NCBI GenBank assembly: GCA_033980235.1
Contig: CM067069.1
Coordinates: 33,963,041-34,027,040 of the forward strand
From: Diadema setosum
Taxonomy: Eukaryota; Echinodermata; Echinoidea; Diadematoida; Diadematidae
Length of the DNA stretch: 64,000 nucleotides
Reading direction: 5' to 3'
Position numbers and translations under genes: made by a program. Under the pieces are notes generated by a model. It saw only the letters and a list, made by a program, of their open reading frames with translations, was not told the DNA's origin and did no database searches. Positions 48,950 through 60,599 of the stretch are shown piece after piece. Position 1 is the stretch's first letter, and every line of letters starts with the position of its first letter.

Positions 48950-50079
48950 ATACTAATATTCTCGATCTACGTGATACATTTTCAAAGAATACACCTTGTA
49001 TGTGCATACATTTTCCCGTGGGTGCGATGCAGTGAAAAAGCACTTGTCTCACCGATCAGAACAACATTACCTTCAACAGAGGATTTATATGTTGGTAACA
49101 AGTGGATAGAATTTTTGTTCTTTTAGTGAAAAAAATAACTATAGTCATATTATACAGATATATTGTTGTAGTTTATCCTGCGGAGGCGATTCCGAGGTAC
49201 TGAATGGGGGAATTTTATTCAAACATCACTGATGTGCTCTACTAATATTTCTGCATTCACTCAATCCACGTACATTATATGATATACTACAGTGTATTAC
49301 AAGTTGAAATTCATTCACAAACAGACATTTACATTACGCGAGATGAAATCCGGTTTATGTACAGTTGCACGGATGCACGTCAAATAGCATGTGTTGTTGT
49401 TGATAGTGACGCATCGAATGAATAAACAGACTAGACTGTGTATTAAACTACAGGAGACTTTTAAAAGTCACTGACACAAGCGGTGAAATAGTCTAGGGCC
49501 CTCAAGGCGTTTAATTGTCTTTGTCAGGTTTCTATAATCCCGGTTTAAGGTAATCTTAGAGATGAACCGTTCTCTTGACGTCGTGAATACGTCTGCAAAA
49601 TTCTTTCTGAAAGAAATGATTATTACGCAATGACGGAGGGGCGAGATTAAAAACAATAGAGAAATAATGTTGCATGAAGGACACGCACGTCAGGAGTCCA
49701 AATTTTGTTGGTTTCGCATTGTTCCATCCGAATAGGCAGCCCCATCGCTGAAATAACATTCAAAGTTTCCAAGCGGATGTCAAGAGCAGACAGGTGAATT
49801 ATGTGTTGTTGCTGTTGCTATTTTTTTCTTGTTGGCGAGAGAAAGAGATAAAAATGACGAAGAGATAGAGAAAGAAAGAGAAAGGAAAAGGTGGTTTTCA
49901 TTGTTGTATGTTCTCCCAACAAATTCTTAGGGACACGACAGCGGATCAGGAAATATCACGCAGATCAGATCAAAATATGACTCAAAAGAAAAAAGACAAT
50001 GTGATCTAACAGCATATTACAGCATAGTGATAATAACGTGATTATCATAATAGTATAGATCTCATTGACATAATACCCA
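48950..50079. other. No gene recognised
   Basis: AT-rich DNA. Short overlapping minus-strand frames at 49468-49759 lack features. Purine-rich stretch near 49840-49890. Confidence 0.5.
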
Positions 50080-50168
50080 CACACACACGCACACACACAC
50101 ACACACTCACTCACACACACACACACACACACACATACACACGCACACACACACACACACACACACAC
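50080..50168. repeat. (CA)n microsatellite
   Basis: A CA tract with CTCACT and CGCA interruptions, about 90 bp. Confidence 0.95.
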
Positions 50169-50789
50169 CAATTGCATAGACCATTATGATCACTGCACAG
50201 ATCAAGGTTTGACCGAATGACTACGTTTATTCGTAGCGCTGGATATGATTTTAATCTAAGATCAGAGTTGAAGAAGAGGATAGAGCAGTAGTAAATCGTA
50301 TTCATCTGAATCATTTGTCACTCGGTGTCGCAGGAAACCGCTAATACCAACTTACTTCGTCACACGAGGGACTGACCGCCAGAATGGCCTCTCCCGACCT
50401 CTAATTCATCTCCTGAATCCTCAGCTTAGTATAATTATAGATATACCACGAGTTCTACACTCAACATGGAGCAAAGAAGCTCGACACATATATCTTGTCA
50501 GTTTCTTATAGAGTGTAAACACACACACAAACACACACACAAGAACACACGCATACATTTATTGGGCTCAATACTTACATCACCGAAATTGAAATGTTGG
50601 CCGTCCGAAAATGAAGTGTACTATATATGGTAGTGATACTAAATAATAGAACGTAACAGTCTATAATGAATATTAGTTGCCAGATCGGACCACCAAAAGG
50701 TTATAATGATCTTTGATAGTTTGATCAATCAGTTACCCCCCCCCCCCCCACACACACACACACACACTCACACACATGCATATAGGCCT

Positions 50790-50890
50790 ATATATTTCAT
50801 TTCATTTTCATTTCATTTATTTATTTCAGCACGTCACATGATTCAGCCAGACGGCTGTTCTTCCTCATGTCCGTGCATCATGAGGTAAAA
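50790..50890 (-). mobile_element. LINE/SINE-like 3' tail fragment
   Basis: On the minus strand a stem-loop (GAACAGCCGTCTGGCTG) is followed by GTGCTGAAATAAATAAATG and ATGAA-type repeats. This is like the tails at 12846 and 41740, but shorter and less certain. Confidence 0.4.
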
Positions 50891-51136
50891 ATGACATACT
50901 TTTTTTTTTTTCAAAACATATACACATGTACATGAAACATATATACAAAATACAATTAGATAAAACAAATCAGAGCAAAAGAAAAAGAAATATTTACAGA
51001 AAAGAAATTAATATAGGCTCGGTTTAATTGAAAAAAAAATGGGGAAGGGGTACAATATCATTATGGTGTCAGATACAAATTTAAACTCCGTCTATAACCG
51101 CTAAAAATTGTTTGCTACTGTTTTACGCAAATACAA

Positions 51137-51178
51137 ATAAATAATAATAATAATAATAATATTAATAATAATAATAAT

Positions 51179-51209
<31 letters not shown>

Positions 51210-51211
51210 AT
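51137..51211. repeat. (TAA)n and (TA)n tract
   Basis: TAA triplets run into TA dinucleotides, which resume at 51529-51562 on the other side of the inserted element. This suggests insertion into a pre-existing TA tract. Confidence 0.9.
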
Positions 51212-51525
51212 TGGGCCATGACGCGAGAAAAGGGCCCTTAGCACCGCTGCGCGCAAACGCCAGAAAACCGCGCGGAAGTTTGACAAAGCAATACGCGCGA
51301 AAAAGATCAACTGGCTATAACTACGCGCACACGCATAGACGTATCAAAAAGTGACAGAATTTGGGCAAAACATGCTTTTTTTAATGTCGTAATGGGGTCA
51401 TTTAGGATTGGAATTTCAGAAAAAGATTTTCATATCTAAATGCGTCAGAGTTTCTTCTACAATGTGGAGGTAAAACCTCATTTTCGGTATTTAATGCCCT
51501 AAGGGCCCTTTTCTCGCGTCACGGC

Positions 51526-51528
<3 letters not shown>
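51212..51528. mobile_element. MITE with TGGGCCRTGACGCGAG ends
   Basis: Inverted ends of about 30 bp differ at one base (TGGGCCATGACGCGAGAAAA on the left, TGGGCCGTGACGCGAGAAAA as the complement of the right) and continue into GGGCCCTTAG. The 317-bp element interrupts a TA repeat. The left part is unusually CpG-rich (GCGCG words at 51249-51327). Confidence 0.85.
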
Positions 51529-51562
<34 letters not shown>

Positions 51563-51567
<5 letters not shown>

Positions 51568-54284
51568 ATATACATAATAATCAATCATTGCTTTATTACG
51601 GACTGAACTGAAGAGGTAGTAGACAGGGGAAGATCTGATTGATAGAGCTTCCTCTTAAGCAAGATGTATGAAATTTCCTTGCCTTGTTCCATAGGTATGT
51701 ACTCAAGCATACCTGACTGGTTTGTCATGTGCTGTCACTTACCGTACATTGTGACTTGGAAGAGAAAAGAACAACAACAAGGAGAAGAGCCGAACAATTT
51801 CGTGACACGGAATCGGGTAAGGGGAAATTGTTTCCGTTCTCGCACGAGTTCCTCCCGGGATCTCTCAAAAAGCAAGAAATAACCAAAACAAAGCCTGCAG
51901 CTGGTTAATCAAACATCAGAACACATGCAACATCCCATCGGCAATGGACGAGAACGTAATGCAACGGAAGGTGAGGGACTTGTCAAAGAAAACAAGTCGA
52001 GAACTGAGTAGATGAAGGCTTTGATTTCGCTCACACTGTCACCCGATATGGATACAGGCCATGACAGAGGAATAAATGCCTTATCGCTGCGTGGGTAGTT
52101 ACCATGGCAACAGACTAGTGTCACGTTCGATTGTTGGGGTCATGTAGAATTGATCGCGTTGGAAATGTTCAAGCGAGGCGTGTAAAAGTCGCGGAGTCTA
52201 GGCTGCTTTGTGCCAGGTGTACATGATAACATCGTGATAAACTTCATCTCCCCCCCCCCTCCCCCTTTTCCCCCTGACTCAGCAGCGACAAAGGCAGCTA
52301 CGTGTGGTTCATGTGCAGGGGAACTGAATGATGCGACGGTCTACTTTCTTCTAGCCTGGAAAATGATGAAATGTATGCGGATAAGTCACAATTGGCCCCT
52401 AGAATTCTTAACCTTGATGATGAGAGATGAACAGGTAGGTTAGACATTCAAGTGGAAAATCACTAAAACTTTGCAGCAGCAGAAAAGAGAAGTCGTACCG
52501 CCAAGAGCAATATATGCAATATCTGACTAATCTGTTGTTATGGAAACTTCGGAAGCTTGTTAATGACTGCCATCAATATAGAGAGAAGTCGAAAGACAGA
52601 ATAGCAGAATAGATGACAAAGAGTTTCAAAATGTCACTAATGCGTCAAGCTCATCAATATTTGTCTCATCGCCAGATATAGAATGACGGATTTGTTCAGA
52701 TACCTCTGACAAGGATAATTCAATTTACAAATGATAAATCCTCGCTGAAGTTCAAATATGGCAAGGTCGTATCGCATAATGCTACATGCCCAAAGCAATA
52801 ATCGCTCGTTTGCCAACGAGGGTCTTCCACGCGCTGTTGACGACTTGCAAATTGCGTTCATAATTACGTAATGACATAATTGATATAACATGATGAGCCC
52901 ACTTGATCGAAAGGGTTCCGGAAATAGTTCGGTGTAAACTTGACAACGATTTAAGTCTCCAATTTGTAGTATAAAATATGAATTTAAAAATAGTATCATG
53001 AAAAGACTTTATGAGAATGATATATTAGTGGCGATTTCCAGGCATCATCATAATATCCTGTACGCTAATCATCCCCAAAGGCTCTCCTTACCTTGCATCC
53101 AGTGCATATATATATATATATATATACGTTTTATATACTATCAACCCATAACGATGTATATCTAACTATTGCAGTCAAAACAAAAACTTGCAGCACACAG
53201 AGGTAGGCTTCCAAAGGCAAGCAGAAAGATTGCACTTAAGTGATTTTATAAAGTAATCTGAACGTTCGTCTCAATTTCTGTACTTTAATTTTCAACTTTA
53301 AGGTTCTGTACCAATGCGCCTAAACGCCCATATAAAGCTCTAGATTATCATTATCATAACTGCTATTTTTATCATTATCAATATTATTATTTTTGTTATT
53401 ATCATCATCATCGTCGTCGTCATCACCATCATCATCATTACTACTACTATTATCAATAGTATTATAATATCATGTCGTTTTTAATTTTTCAATCTATGTA
53501 TTTTTGTGGTGAGTAAATCACACCATGCAGCCATACAACTCAAATATAAACGGCAATACACGGTAGATTCTTTACTGCAATATTTTCTGATTTTAATTTC
53601 ATCTCTTATACGCATGTTTTAAATACACTTCGTGTATTCAATCCCGAAATCCCCCACTCTGAAATCACACACAATCATGATTTTAAAAAAATCCACCTTC
53701 TCATGAAAACCGGCTTGCACAAATCCATTTTCTGTTCCACATGAACAATAAGGTATTTATAAAATCATGCTTTGGTATTACGTATGAAAGCAAGGAGCGA
53801 CACAATTTCCCAAGGGGAAGTATATCCTCCGAGGAACAAGTCCTATTTTTATCACATCTACGAAGCAAGTGACCTACTTCCTCCATGAAATGGTAACATG
53901 AACATTGTTATTTTGGTTATAGATTGTGTAGATTGACAGACTTTGTGCTTTTGATTTTCGATTTATTTTGATTTATTTCTGCGTGTTTCACAAACTATAT
54001 AAAACATAACAAACAGTTTTCCAATACAATAATTTTCATTATAAACACGATGAATTGAGATTTTGCATTCTAATTCACTTCAGAAATATTTAAAAATGTT
54101 ACAAATGTATTGTTTTGTGCTCATCTGCATTGTATTTTCTCATCTGGAGTTTGAAAATTAATACAAATCTTAACCGTCGTCTCTTTTACTTTTCAGATAG
54201 ATTACAGTGCGTAAAGCAAAAGTTCAAGTCATTTACTACAATCTTTACACACTGATCATAATACATTTGTAGTAGTATAGTGCA
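51563..54284. other. No gene recognised
   Basis: AT-rich DNA with C runs (52249-52264), a TA tract (53107-53126) and ATC/ATT triplets (53345-53460). The 120-codon minus-strand frame at 52637-52999 has neither splice context nor homology that I can see. Confidence 0.5.
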
Positions 54285-54376
54285 TGTAGTATAGTAGTAG
54301 TAGAAGTAGTAGTAGTAGTAGCAGTAATAGTAGTAGTAATAATAATAGTAGTATAGTAGAAGTAGTAGTAGTAGTC

Positions 54377-54450
<74 letters not shown>

Positions 54451-54455
54451 GGTAT
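54285..54455. repeat. (TAG)n microsatellite
   Basis: About 170 bp of TAG/GTA triplets ending in GTG triplets. The long minus-strand frames encode Leu, Tyr and Thr runs and are artefacts. Confidence 0.95.
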
Positions 54456-56169
54456 TGATAAAGACACTTGAGTTCAGTAACTTCTTTTCTAGCAAACAAT
54501 ATACATAAGTACAATAAATGCCATAATCTTTAAACATGTACTTTGTATACTGATGGCACATCTCAAGAAGTAAACAGTTTTTTTTTAAATTAAGAAATGA
54601 AAACAAACAATTTGTATATACCGTGTATGTCCTTAGCATAAAAAAACCCAATAAACAAAGAAACAAACACTCGGAGAGCGCCGATCTCCGCCAAGCAGGT
54701 CATTTTCATTCTATATATTTGTTTTCCCACATCCATATCATCTACATTACAGTGTCAGATGTGTGACTATGAAAATCATACCCTCCCTTCCGCGACCAAC
54801 CGTCCCTTCACCCTCCGTTATACGTTACAGCAATGTCTATGAGGGTCGCAAAAGCTAGCGCGCCATCTAGCGTTCATGATGCTCCTACGAATGATGAAAG
54901 AATCCTTTAAAAAAGAAAAGAAATTAAAATACAAACTTGGATCTAAACGTTGATCAGGATGCTATACCCAGATCTAATCTTCTGGTCCTATTCCTGTGTC
55001 ATTATAAACTCTTCCTATTTCATTCAAATTCGTTCGTAACTTTTTGACTTATTTTGTAAGCATACAAACAGACAAGCAGACAGTCACTATTGGTAAGTTT
55101 AACATAACCTATACTTGGCGGAGGCAAATATATAAGATTACACGAAATCATAACAAATGGAGATACAAAACAGAGATAGGGACAAACAAAAGAATAAAGA
55201 CAGACAGTGACAAACACAGAGACATATATAAAAATCATGGACATTAACATTGAAATTGACAGGATGTAAAAATATATATAGCAATAACACAGAGAGACAT
55301 GGTACGTAACAGACGTGCAGAATAGGGGAGGAGAATGAAGGACAGTCATCGTGTATAGTTATACATATGTATTGCATATAGCTAGAGTAATAGTGAGACG
55401 AAAAGTAAACATACTTATTCAGAGCACCATTATGTATTGTCTCAGTTAAGTTACTAAAAAACGATTACTAAATGGTGATTCTTGATTTGACATTTTTAAG
55501 CGAGCTGGAATATTATTATGAGGGCAACTCATTCCAAATTCTCAACCAGTGCACCTGACAATGTATGTTGATACACGAATGTCTGCTGGTATGTGCAGGC
55601 GAGAAGAAAGACACGTACGAGTACGATTTTGATGAATAAAATGAGTAATGAAAATAGATTAGAAAATTAAGTATTTCATTTCTTTTTCTCTCTCAAAAAT
55701 AACCTTATGCTACTACCTCCTGTTCGTTGTCAATCCCGTAACATCATGGTATGCATATGATATGCGCGTGAAGGTGTAATTTTCCCAGTCATAACAAACG
55801 CCAAAGTGAGTATTTTAATGGAAGCCAATCTTTATACTGCCTACCAAATATTATTAGATTATTATATTAGATTATCTTTCCCCCTAGTCCGAACTAAATT
55901 TCGGGCAATGAACAAAGGAAAACAAAGAAGAATCTATGCGGATAAAGCGAGGAAAGATTTTGGTCCCGAACAAAAACAGCGAGCAAATTCACCCTCAGTG
56001 TTAAAAGTCCGGCAAACTACCAGACACTTGTCTCATAACCACTCTCTCAATACTTGTCTGTATTATGAGTATTCATGCTCGCTTACCAGAGACTAACCCC
56101 TTCTGACGAGCGTCACTATTATACACATGTAGGCCTACTCTTTTTTTGTCTGAGCTTCAACTGACTTAA
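54456..56169. other. No gene recognised
   Basis: AT-rich. Frames at 55020-55377 and 55806-56096 have no recognisable domain. No RNA gene seen. Confidence 0.5.
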
Positions 56170-56535
56170 AGGGGATGGCTAGTAACCGATCAGTGGGCAT
56201 GGTGGGAATCAGTGGGAATCCCGAGGGATGATTGTTCCAATTTTTGTGGGATTCATTTAAGAGTACATTATATATCTACTGTTGTGTAAAAATTATTTGC
56301 TTCAGAACGGTCTCATATTCAAGTAATGTGCAGATTAATGCCCCGTCACTGACCAGGCACGCTAACCTGGAAACATTAAACTGCACATTACTTGAATATG
56401 AGACCATTCTGAAGTAAATAATTTTCACACAACAATAGATATATACTGTACTCTTAAATGAATCCCACAAGGATTGGAACAATCATCCCCCAGCATTTCC
56501 ACTGATTCCCACTGATCAGTTACTAGCCATCCCCT
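56170..56535. mobile_element. Intact palindromic TTAA MITE
   Basis: TTAA lies on both sides (56166-56169, 56536-56539). The ends AGGGGATGGCTAGTAAC and GTTACTAGCCATCCCCT are perfect inverted repeats, and the arms continue complementary nearly to the centre (ATGCCCCGTCACTGACC), so the whole 366 bp is a long imperfect hairpin. piggyBac/Kolobok-type mobilisation is likely. Half a copy is at 21275-21470. Confidence 0.9.
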
Positions 56536-56795
56536 TTAATAATAAACGGCAGATCCCACCGTGACAGGACTATACGTAAATTCTAAAACATTTAATTAAC
56601 AAGTGTCGAAAATAGCATGTCCCCCACCTCGCCGAAAAAATAACACTCTTAGCACTTTAACGTCGATCATTGTATCATGTATCAAAAGCAGAATATAGGT
56701 TCTACATTGTAGTTTGGCAGGTGTGTTCCACTTGTACGATCACAACGAGGTTCTGGATGTAACGAGGTAGAAAATATTAAAGACGGACCCGCACT

Positions 56796-57093
56796 GCTGG
56801 GGAAAAAATACAGTGTTCCACAATCGTGTTCACGACGTGTTCACATAGTCGGCTATGTGAAAATACTCAGTACTAGAATTGAAGATGATTTCACACTATG
56901 GAGTGACTTTTCACAGTGTGTTCACACAGAAGTGTTCTGGTTCACATTGTGGATTGATGATTCACAATGTTTTCACAATCTATGTTAAAACGCTCAAATT
57001 TAAAAGATTTCACACCGTGTTCACAATGTATATACAATGTGTTCCCACTTTGTTTCACACTGTGGGACACTGTATACTTTCCAGTAGGGCGGT
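56796..57093. mobile_element. Short relative of the CACAGTGTG element
   Basis: The left end CTGCTGGGGAAAAAATACAG and the complement of the right end (CTACTGGAAAGTATACAGTG) are imperfect inverted repeats. The interior repeats TTCACACTGTG, GTGTTCACA and palindromic CACAATGTG-like words. The style matches the 1.6-kb element at 24504-26104, with T where that one has CCA. Confidence 0.65.
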
Positions 57094-57141
57094 ATCCTTA
57101 CATTAGCTGTGATTGTGGAAACTGCTTGTAGTGAGTAATAC

Positions 57142-57877
57142 CAGGGAGGTGTTAGAAAAGGAGAGACAACTCGTCGTAATTCATGCAAACACATGTTTTG
57201 GTTCAAAGCGTTAAAATTGGGATGTCTAGCATTCCAATATATACGCTTTGAAGTCATGATCTCCACCGCTCTAGTTGCAAGGCGAAGTTCGGAGACGAAG
57301 AACGCATTTCACTTTTCGTTGCATTACAAGCTTTATTTCCCCGTAAAACTTGAAATGAAATACTAGAATTGATTAAGAGTAGTTTAGGAAAGAATTCAAT
57401 ATTATAAACATGTATTTCTAGTTTCTTCGTAATGCGCAAATTGAAATGAAATGAAATTAGGCAATCTTAAAAACCTAATATTTTCCTATAATCCGCACAT
57501 TTCCGCATGTTAGTTTTTTATCCTTTAATCTGGGATATTTTGATCTTTCAAATAAAGTACTCCGCTAAAGCGTGCACCAGCGTGCTTTTAAACTATTTCC
57601 TGTTAAAATAGTCAGTTTTACACTGCATTTTGATTCGCTGCTCCAATTTAAGGTACGCAAATTCATTGTTGCCATCACATTGAAAGAGAGATCTTGAGAG
57701 CGAAATGCAGTAGGGGCAAGTATTTCTAGATGTGAGAGCGCTAGTCCCGATTATTGATGCTCTCTTTTGTCAAAGCACCTGATTTCCACCTGCAGTTAAG
57801 CGCATAACTTCTCGGCGGTGCCGCGCATGACTTCAAAGGAGAGCAGGAGTTGTCTCTCCTTTTCTAACACCTCCCTG
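57142..57877. mobile_element. 736-bp TIR element with CAGGGAGGTG ends and 7-bp duplication
   Basis: The inverted ends are 31 bp and perfect (CAGGGAGGTGTTAGAAAAGG, continuing AGAGACAACTC). GTAATAC lies on both sides (57135-57141, 57878-57884). The interior has no transposase-like frame; a minus-strand frame of 72 codons crosses the right end. CA..G ends with a 7-bp duplication are compatible with the P superfamily, less so with hAT; this is inference. It is the only full-size member here of the family of tiny palindromes. Confidence 0.9.
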
Positions 57878-57884
57878 GTAATAC

Positions 57885-58653
57885 TCTTTCTTCTCTTTTT
57901 ATACCCAAATAACAAAGCAGTACTCATTACACCACGTCCATGACGTCGGAGTACTGCTCCAGTGCTACCCCAAATGACCCAAGTCACCTCAAATTGCCTA
58001 TGCTTCCTGCACAAAATAAATAATGGCTGACTGATTTTGTGTCAAGAAGACTAAGCATTTTATCCAATCATCAGAAGAAAAAAAATCCTAAGACCCTTCA
58101 AAATATTTGAATTTGAAGTATTGCATCAAAAATTGCAATCAGTAGAAGTGAGCAAATGACATCAGTATTCCGGCTGACAGAGTGAAACATTTTTAACTAA
58201 TTGTTTAATCGCAACCATTCATTCTAAAGAACCTCAATGGTCAAGCTCAGAATCTGATGAGGTCTATCGAACCTTTTGCAGATTAACGCGCAAAGTTTAA
58301 GGTAACCTGCTTGTGAATCTGATGGCATTTACACTCAAAAGATCACACTGCAAAGAAGAGACAGACACACAGCCCCCCCCCCCCTCCCACACACACACAC
58401 TCTTTTGGCTTTTCCAAACAACAACAACAACAACAACAGCAGCAGCAGCAGCAGCAGCAGCGACAACAACAGCAACAATAGCAGCAAACCACAGCAACCA
58501 ACAACCAACAACCAACAACAACAACAACACCAATATAAAAGAAGATAGTGAAACTAATCTCAACAAATTCCATGTGTTTTCGAGGTTTCCTTCCAAAGAT
58601 TCTTCCCTTGACCACCCCCCCCCCCCCTCTCAATACACGCACAAACACACACT
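57885..58653. other. Sequence downstream of the CHCHD5-like gene
   Basis: It includes C runs, CAA and CAG triplets (58422-58462) and further CAA (58500-58530). Long frames here are triplet artefacts. It may include the 3' UTR of the CHCHD5-like gene, but no near AATAAA on the minus strand was found. Confidence 0.5.
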
Positions 58654-58834
58654 TTAAGAAGCGTTCCGTATCATCCGGTCTACCCAGCTAGATGCCGACT
58701 TCTCCGCACAGTTCATGAAGCTGCGGAACTGGGGGACGCACAGTCTGGCATCGCTAGGGTTTGCGTCCAGACATTTATCGTAGACCTTGTACTCTCTTGC
58801 ACAGTCTCTCTTTACAAAATGCTCCACTGCAGAA
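58654..58834 (-). CDS. CHCHD5: CHCHD5-like, last exon (second CHCH pair)
   Basis: One base completes a codon (AAT, Asn), then come 59 codons and TAA. The sequence is SAVEHFVKRDCAREYK...NCAEKSASSWVDRM. An alternative acceptor nine bases on (TTCTGCAG|TG) is stronger in sequence but would break the frame with the upstream exon. Confidence 0.82.
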
Positions 58835-59573
58835 CTTAAAGAGGTTGCAAAGAGACAACAAGACAAGACGTAAAAAGAAGGGAATGAGTGGGTATTCTGA
58901 TAGGCCCGACAACAAACAAAAGGACCGCTAATTGAAAAAGTACATATCACGGCAACAGTACAATTGCAGCTTGAATGATATGAACATTTTAGTCATTGTG
59001 GATTCAACAAGAAAGGAAGAGAGCTGGAAAGTTTCATGAGTAGAGAAGTGTATGATGGACTTCAGGATAAAAGTTAACGGCCATGATAGTAAGAAAGATT
59101 TTTTGTTTGTTTGTTTTCATTCATGCAGGTATTAAATTCAGAGCAAACCAAAAATAAAAAGAAATATGAAAATATCAATAGTATATGAATTTAATGTAAT
59201 ATTGCAATTGCAAATATTTGAATATCTAAATAATTCAGCAAAATGAAGTGTTTTTTGTTTTTACAGAAACAGTTTTAGTCATCGCTGAAAGGAGAACCCT
59301 TTAAGCTGTATTATCTACTCCTACTCTTAGAAGAATCACAATCCCAAATTTTTATAAATCCACTGAAATGCTGAATAGAGTGGCAACAGTTCTCGCCATG
59401 GGTCTGTAGAATGAAGTACATGTACTTACTTTAACACACACATCTTTAAGTTGTCTTCAAGGTCCTTACAACTGCTCTGCTGACCTCCCGGAAACCTGAA
59501 GACACAATCCCAATACTCAGTCATCTCTTTCAAGCAAGGCTTCACAATCAGAGTCGAAAAAAGTTTAGAATCC
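58654..59573 (-). CDS. CHCHD5: CHCHD5-like four-CX9C mitochondrial protein (partial, two exons)
   Basis: Twin CHCH-domain proteins are imported into the mitochondrial intermembrane space by the MIA40 disulfide relay (family knowledge). Joining 59573-59430 and 58834-58654 gives four CX9C motifs: CLKEMTEYWDC, CKDLEDNLKMC, CAREYKVYDKC and CVPQFRSFMNC. The gaps between paired motifs are 11 and 10 residues, the same as I recall for human CHCHD5. The last part runs CAEKSASSWVDRMIRNAS to the stop. Donor AA|GTAAGT and acceptor CTCTTTAAG|T fit in phase 2; the intron is 595 nt. The first exon, carrying the start codon and probably only a few residues, was not identified, so the N terminus is missing. 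No presequence is expected for this family. Confidence 0.82.
59430..59573 (-). CDS. CHCHD5: CHCHD5-like, first found exon (first CHCH pair)
   Basis: This exon is 144 nt, phase 2 at both ends. The acceptor is ATTCCTCTGCAG|GGATTC. It encodes DSKLFSTLIVKPCLKEM through NLKMCVL and holds two CX9C motifs. Reading upstream of the acceptor gives a hydrophobic, T-rich intron translation, so the exon limit is well set. Confidence 0.82.
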
Positions 59574-60438
59574 CTGCAGAGGAATAGTGGGGGAATGATG
59601 ACGAATAAATAATACAAGGCAAATGCCGAAATGTGTCTCGCACACAATGTACCACAACACATTTGTAAAAATCTAACTTTGATTGTCATAAAGTGGAATA
59701 AAGGCAAAGTTTTATCACAACAAGAGCTTTGTAAAAAAAAAAAATAATAATTATTATTATTTGCAGAGAAAATGGCCCCCAAAAGAACATGGAACAGTAT
59801 ATTTTAATAATCGTGAAAATGTCATAAAGTTGACCAAAAAAAAATCGTATTCATACAAAATGATGTGGGCCAATTCATGGTTTGGCCGCGGGGGCTCTAA
59901 TGGCCCCTTGTGTGGGCTTGCCTGATAGGACGTTGGTGGGCATTGTGATTATGGGGACCATAATATGTTTACCCTCATTTAGTTAATCACTTTCTAGCTA
60001 TAATGGGCTTGCCCAAGTATGCCCTTGTTGGGGCCCCATGTGAGGCCCATAGTGGGTCCAAGTCGAGCCCGAGGTTTTCATATTAGCTCATCTGGGGAAA
60101 AGGTTTTTATTTGAATTGAGCATGCTACTCATACGAGAGTCTGTGTACAAGCACACTCTAGGATAATGACCTAATCCTAATGCTATCCTACCCCCAACGG
60201 CCTACCTCCTAATTCCTATTCCTAATTGATGATTCCGTGTCACGATTTTGTTTACATACCTGCAAAACACTATAATGCGTGAAGACATAGTAAATTAAAT
60301 TAGATCACACAAATGTATCATTTCAACGTTCAGAACTATGCATGAATATTCACGATATGTGCCCTTGAGGTCCTATGTGGGGCCCCTGCGGGACCCGTGT
60401 GGGTATCTAGAAACCATAAGTCCCAACAGGGATTAACA
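59574..60438. other. GGCCC-rich repeat blocks, no exon found
   Basis: Blocks at 59886-60070 and 60361-60425 share words such as GGGCTTGCC, GGGGCCCCATGTG and GGGCCCCTGCGGGACC. A third block is at 60965-61040. They look like pieces of one diverged repeat split by later insertions. The missing first exon of the CHCHD5-like gene should lie here or further right. Confidence 0.5.
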
Positions 60439-60577
60439 GGGGGTCATTTCATGAAGCATTTTGTCCGACAAAGTTGTCGGACAAATTTGCTTTCCGCCAA
60501 TCAGATGCAAGGATTTTAGTAGCTTGTAACAGTTTGTCAGAGAAATATCCGACCAAAACGTTTCATGAAATGCCCCC
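60439..60577. mobile_element. Foldback MITE, GGGGGCATTTCATGAA family, copy 2
   Basis: Starts GGGGGTCATTTCATGAAG and ends CATGAAATGCCCCC. The inner arms carry GTCCGACAAA and TTTGTCGGA words and the centre has GCCAATCAGA, as in copy 1 at 839-1009. Confidence 0.8.
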
Positions 60578-60599
60578 TTGGTATCAAATTTCCGGGTGC

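Noticed and set aside
52637..52999. 120-codon minus-strand frame
   Set aside because: No domain, no splice context, AT-driven composition; likely chance.
54186..54666. Poly-Leu, poly-Tyr and poly-Thr frames on the minus strand
   Set aside because: Artefact of the TAG triplet tract.
58250..58275. Hammerhead-ribozyme-like CTGATGAG core
   Set aside because: The second core box reads CGAACC instead of GAAA, and no flanking stems pair.
58297..58657. Frames with Ala, Val, Thr or Cys runs
   Set aside because: CAA/CAG triplet repeats read in different frames.
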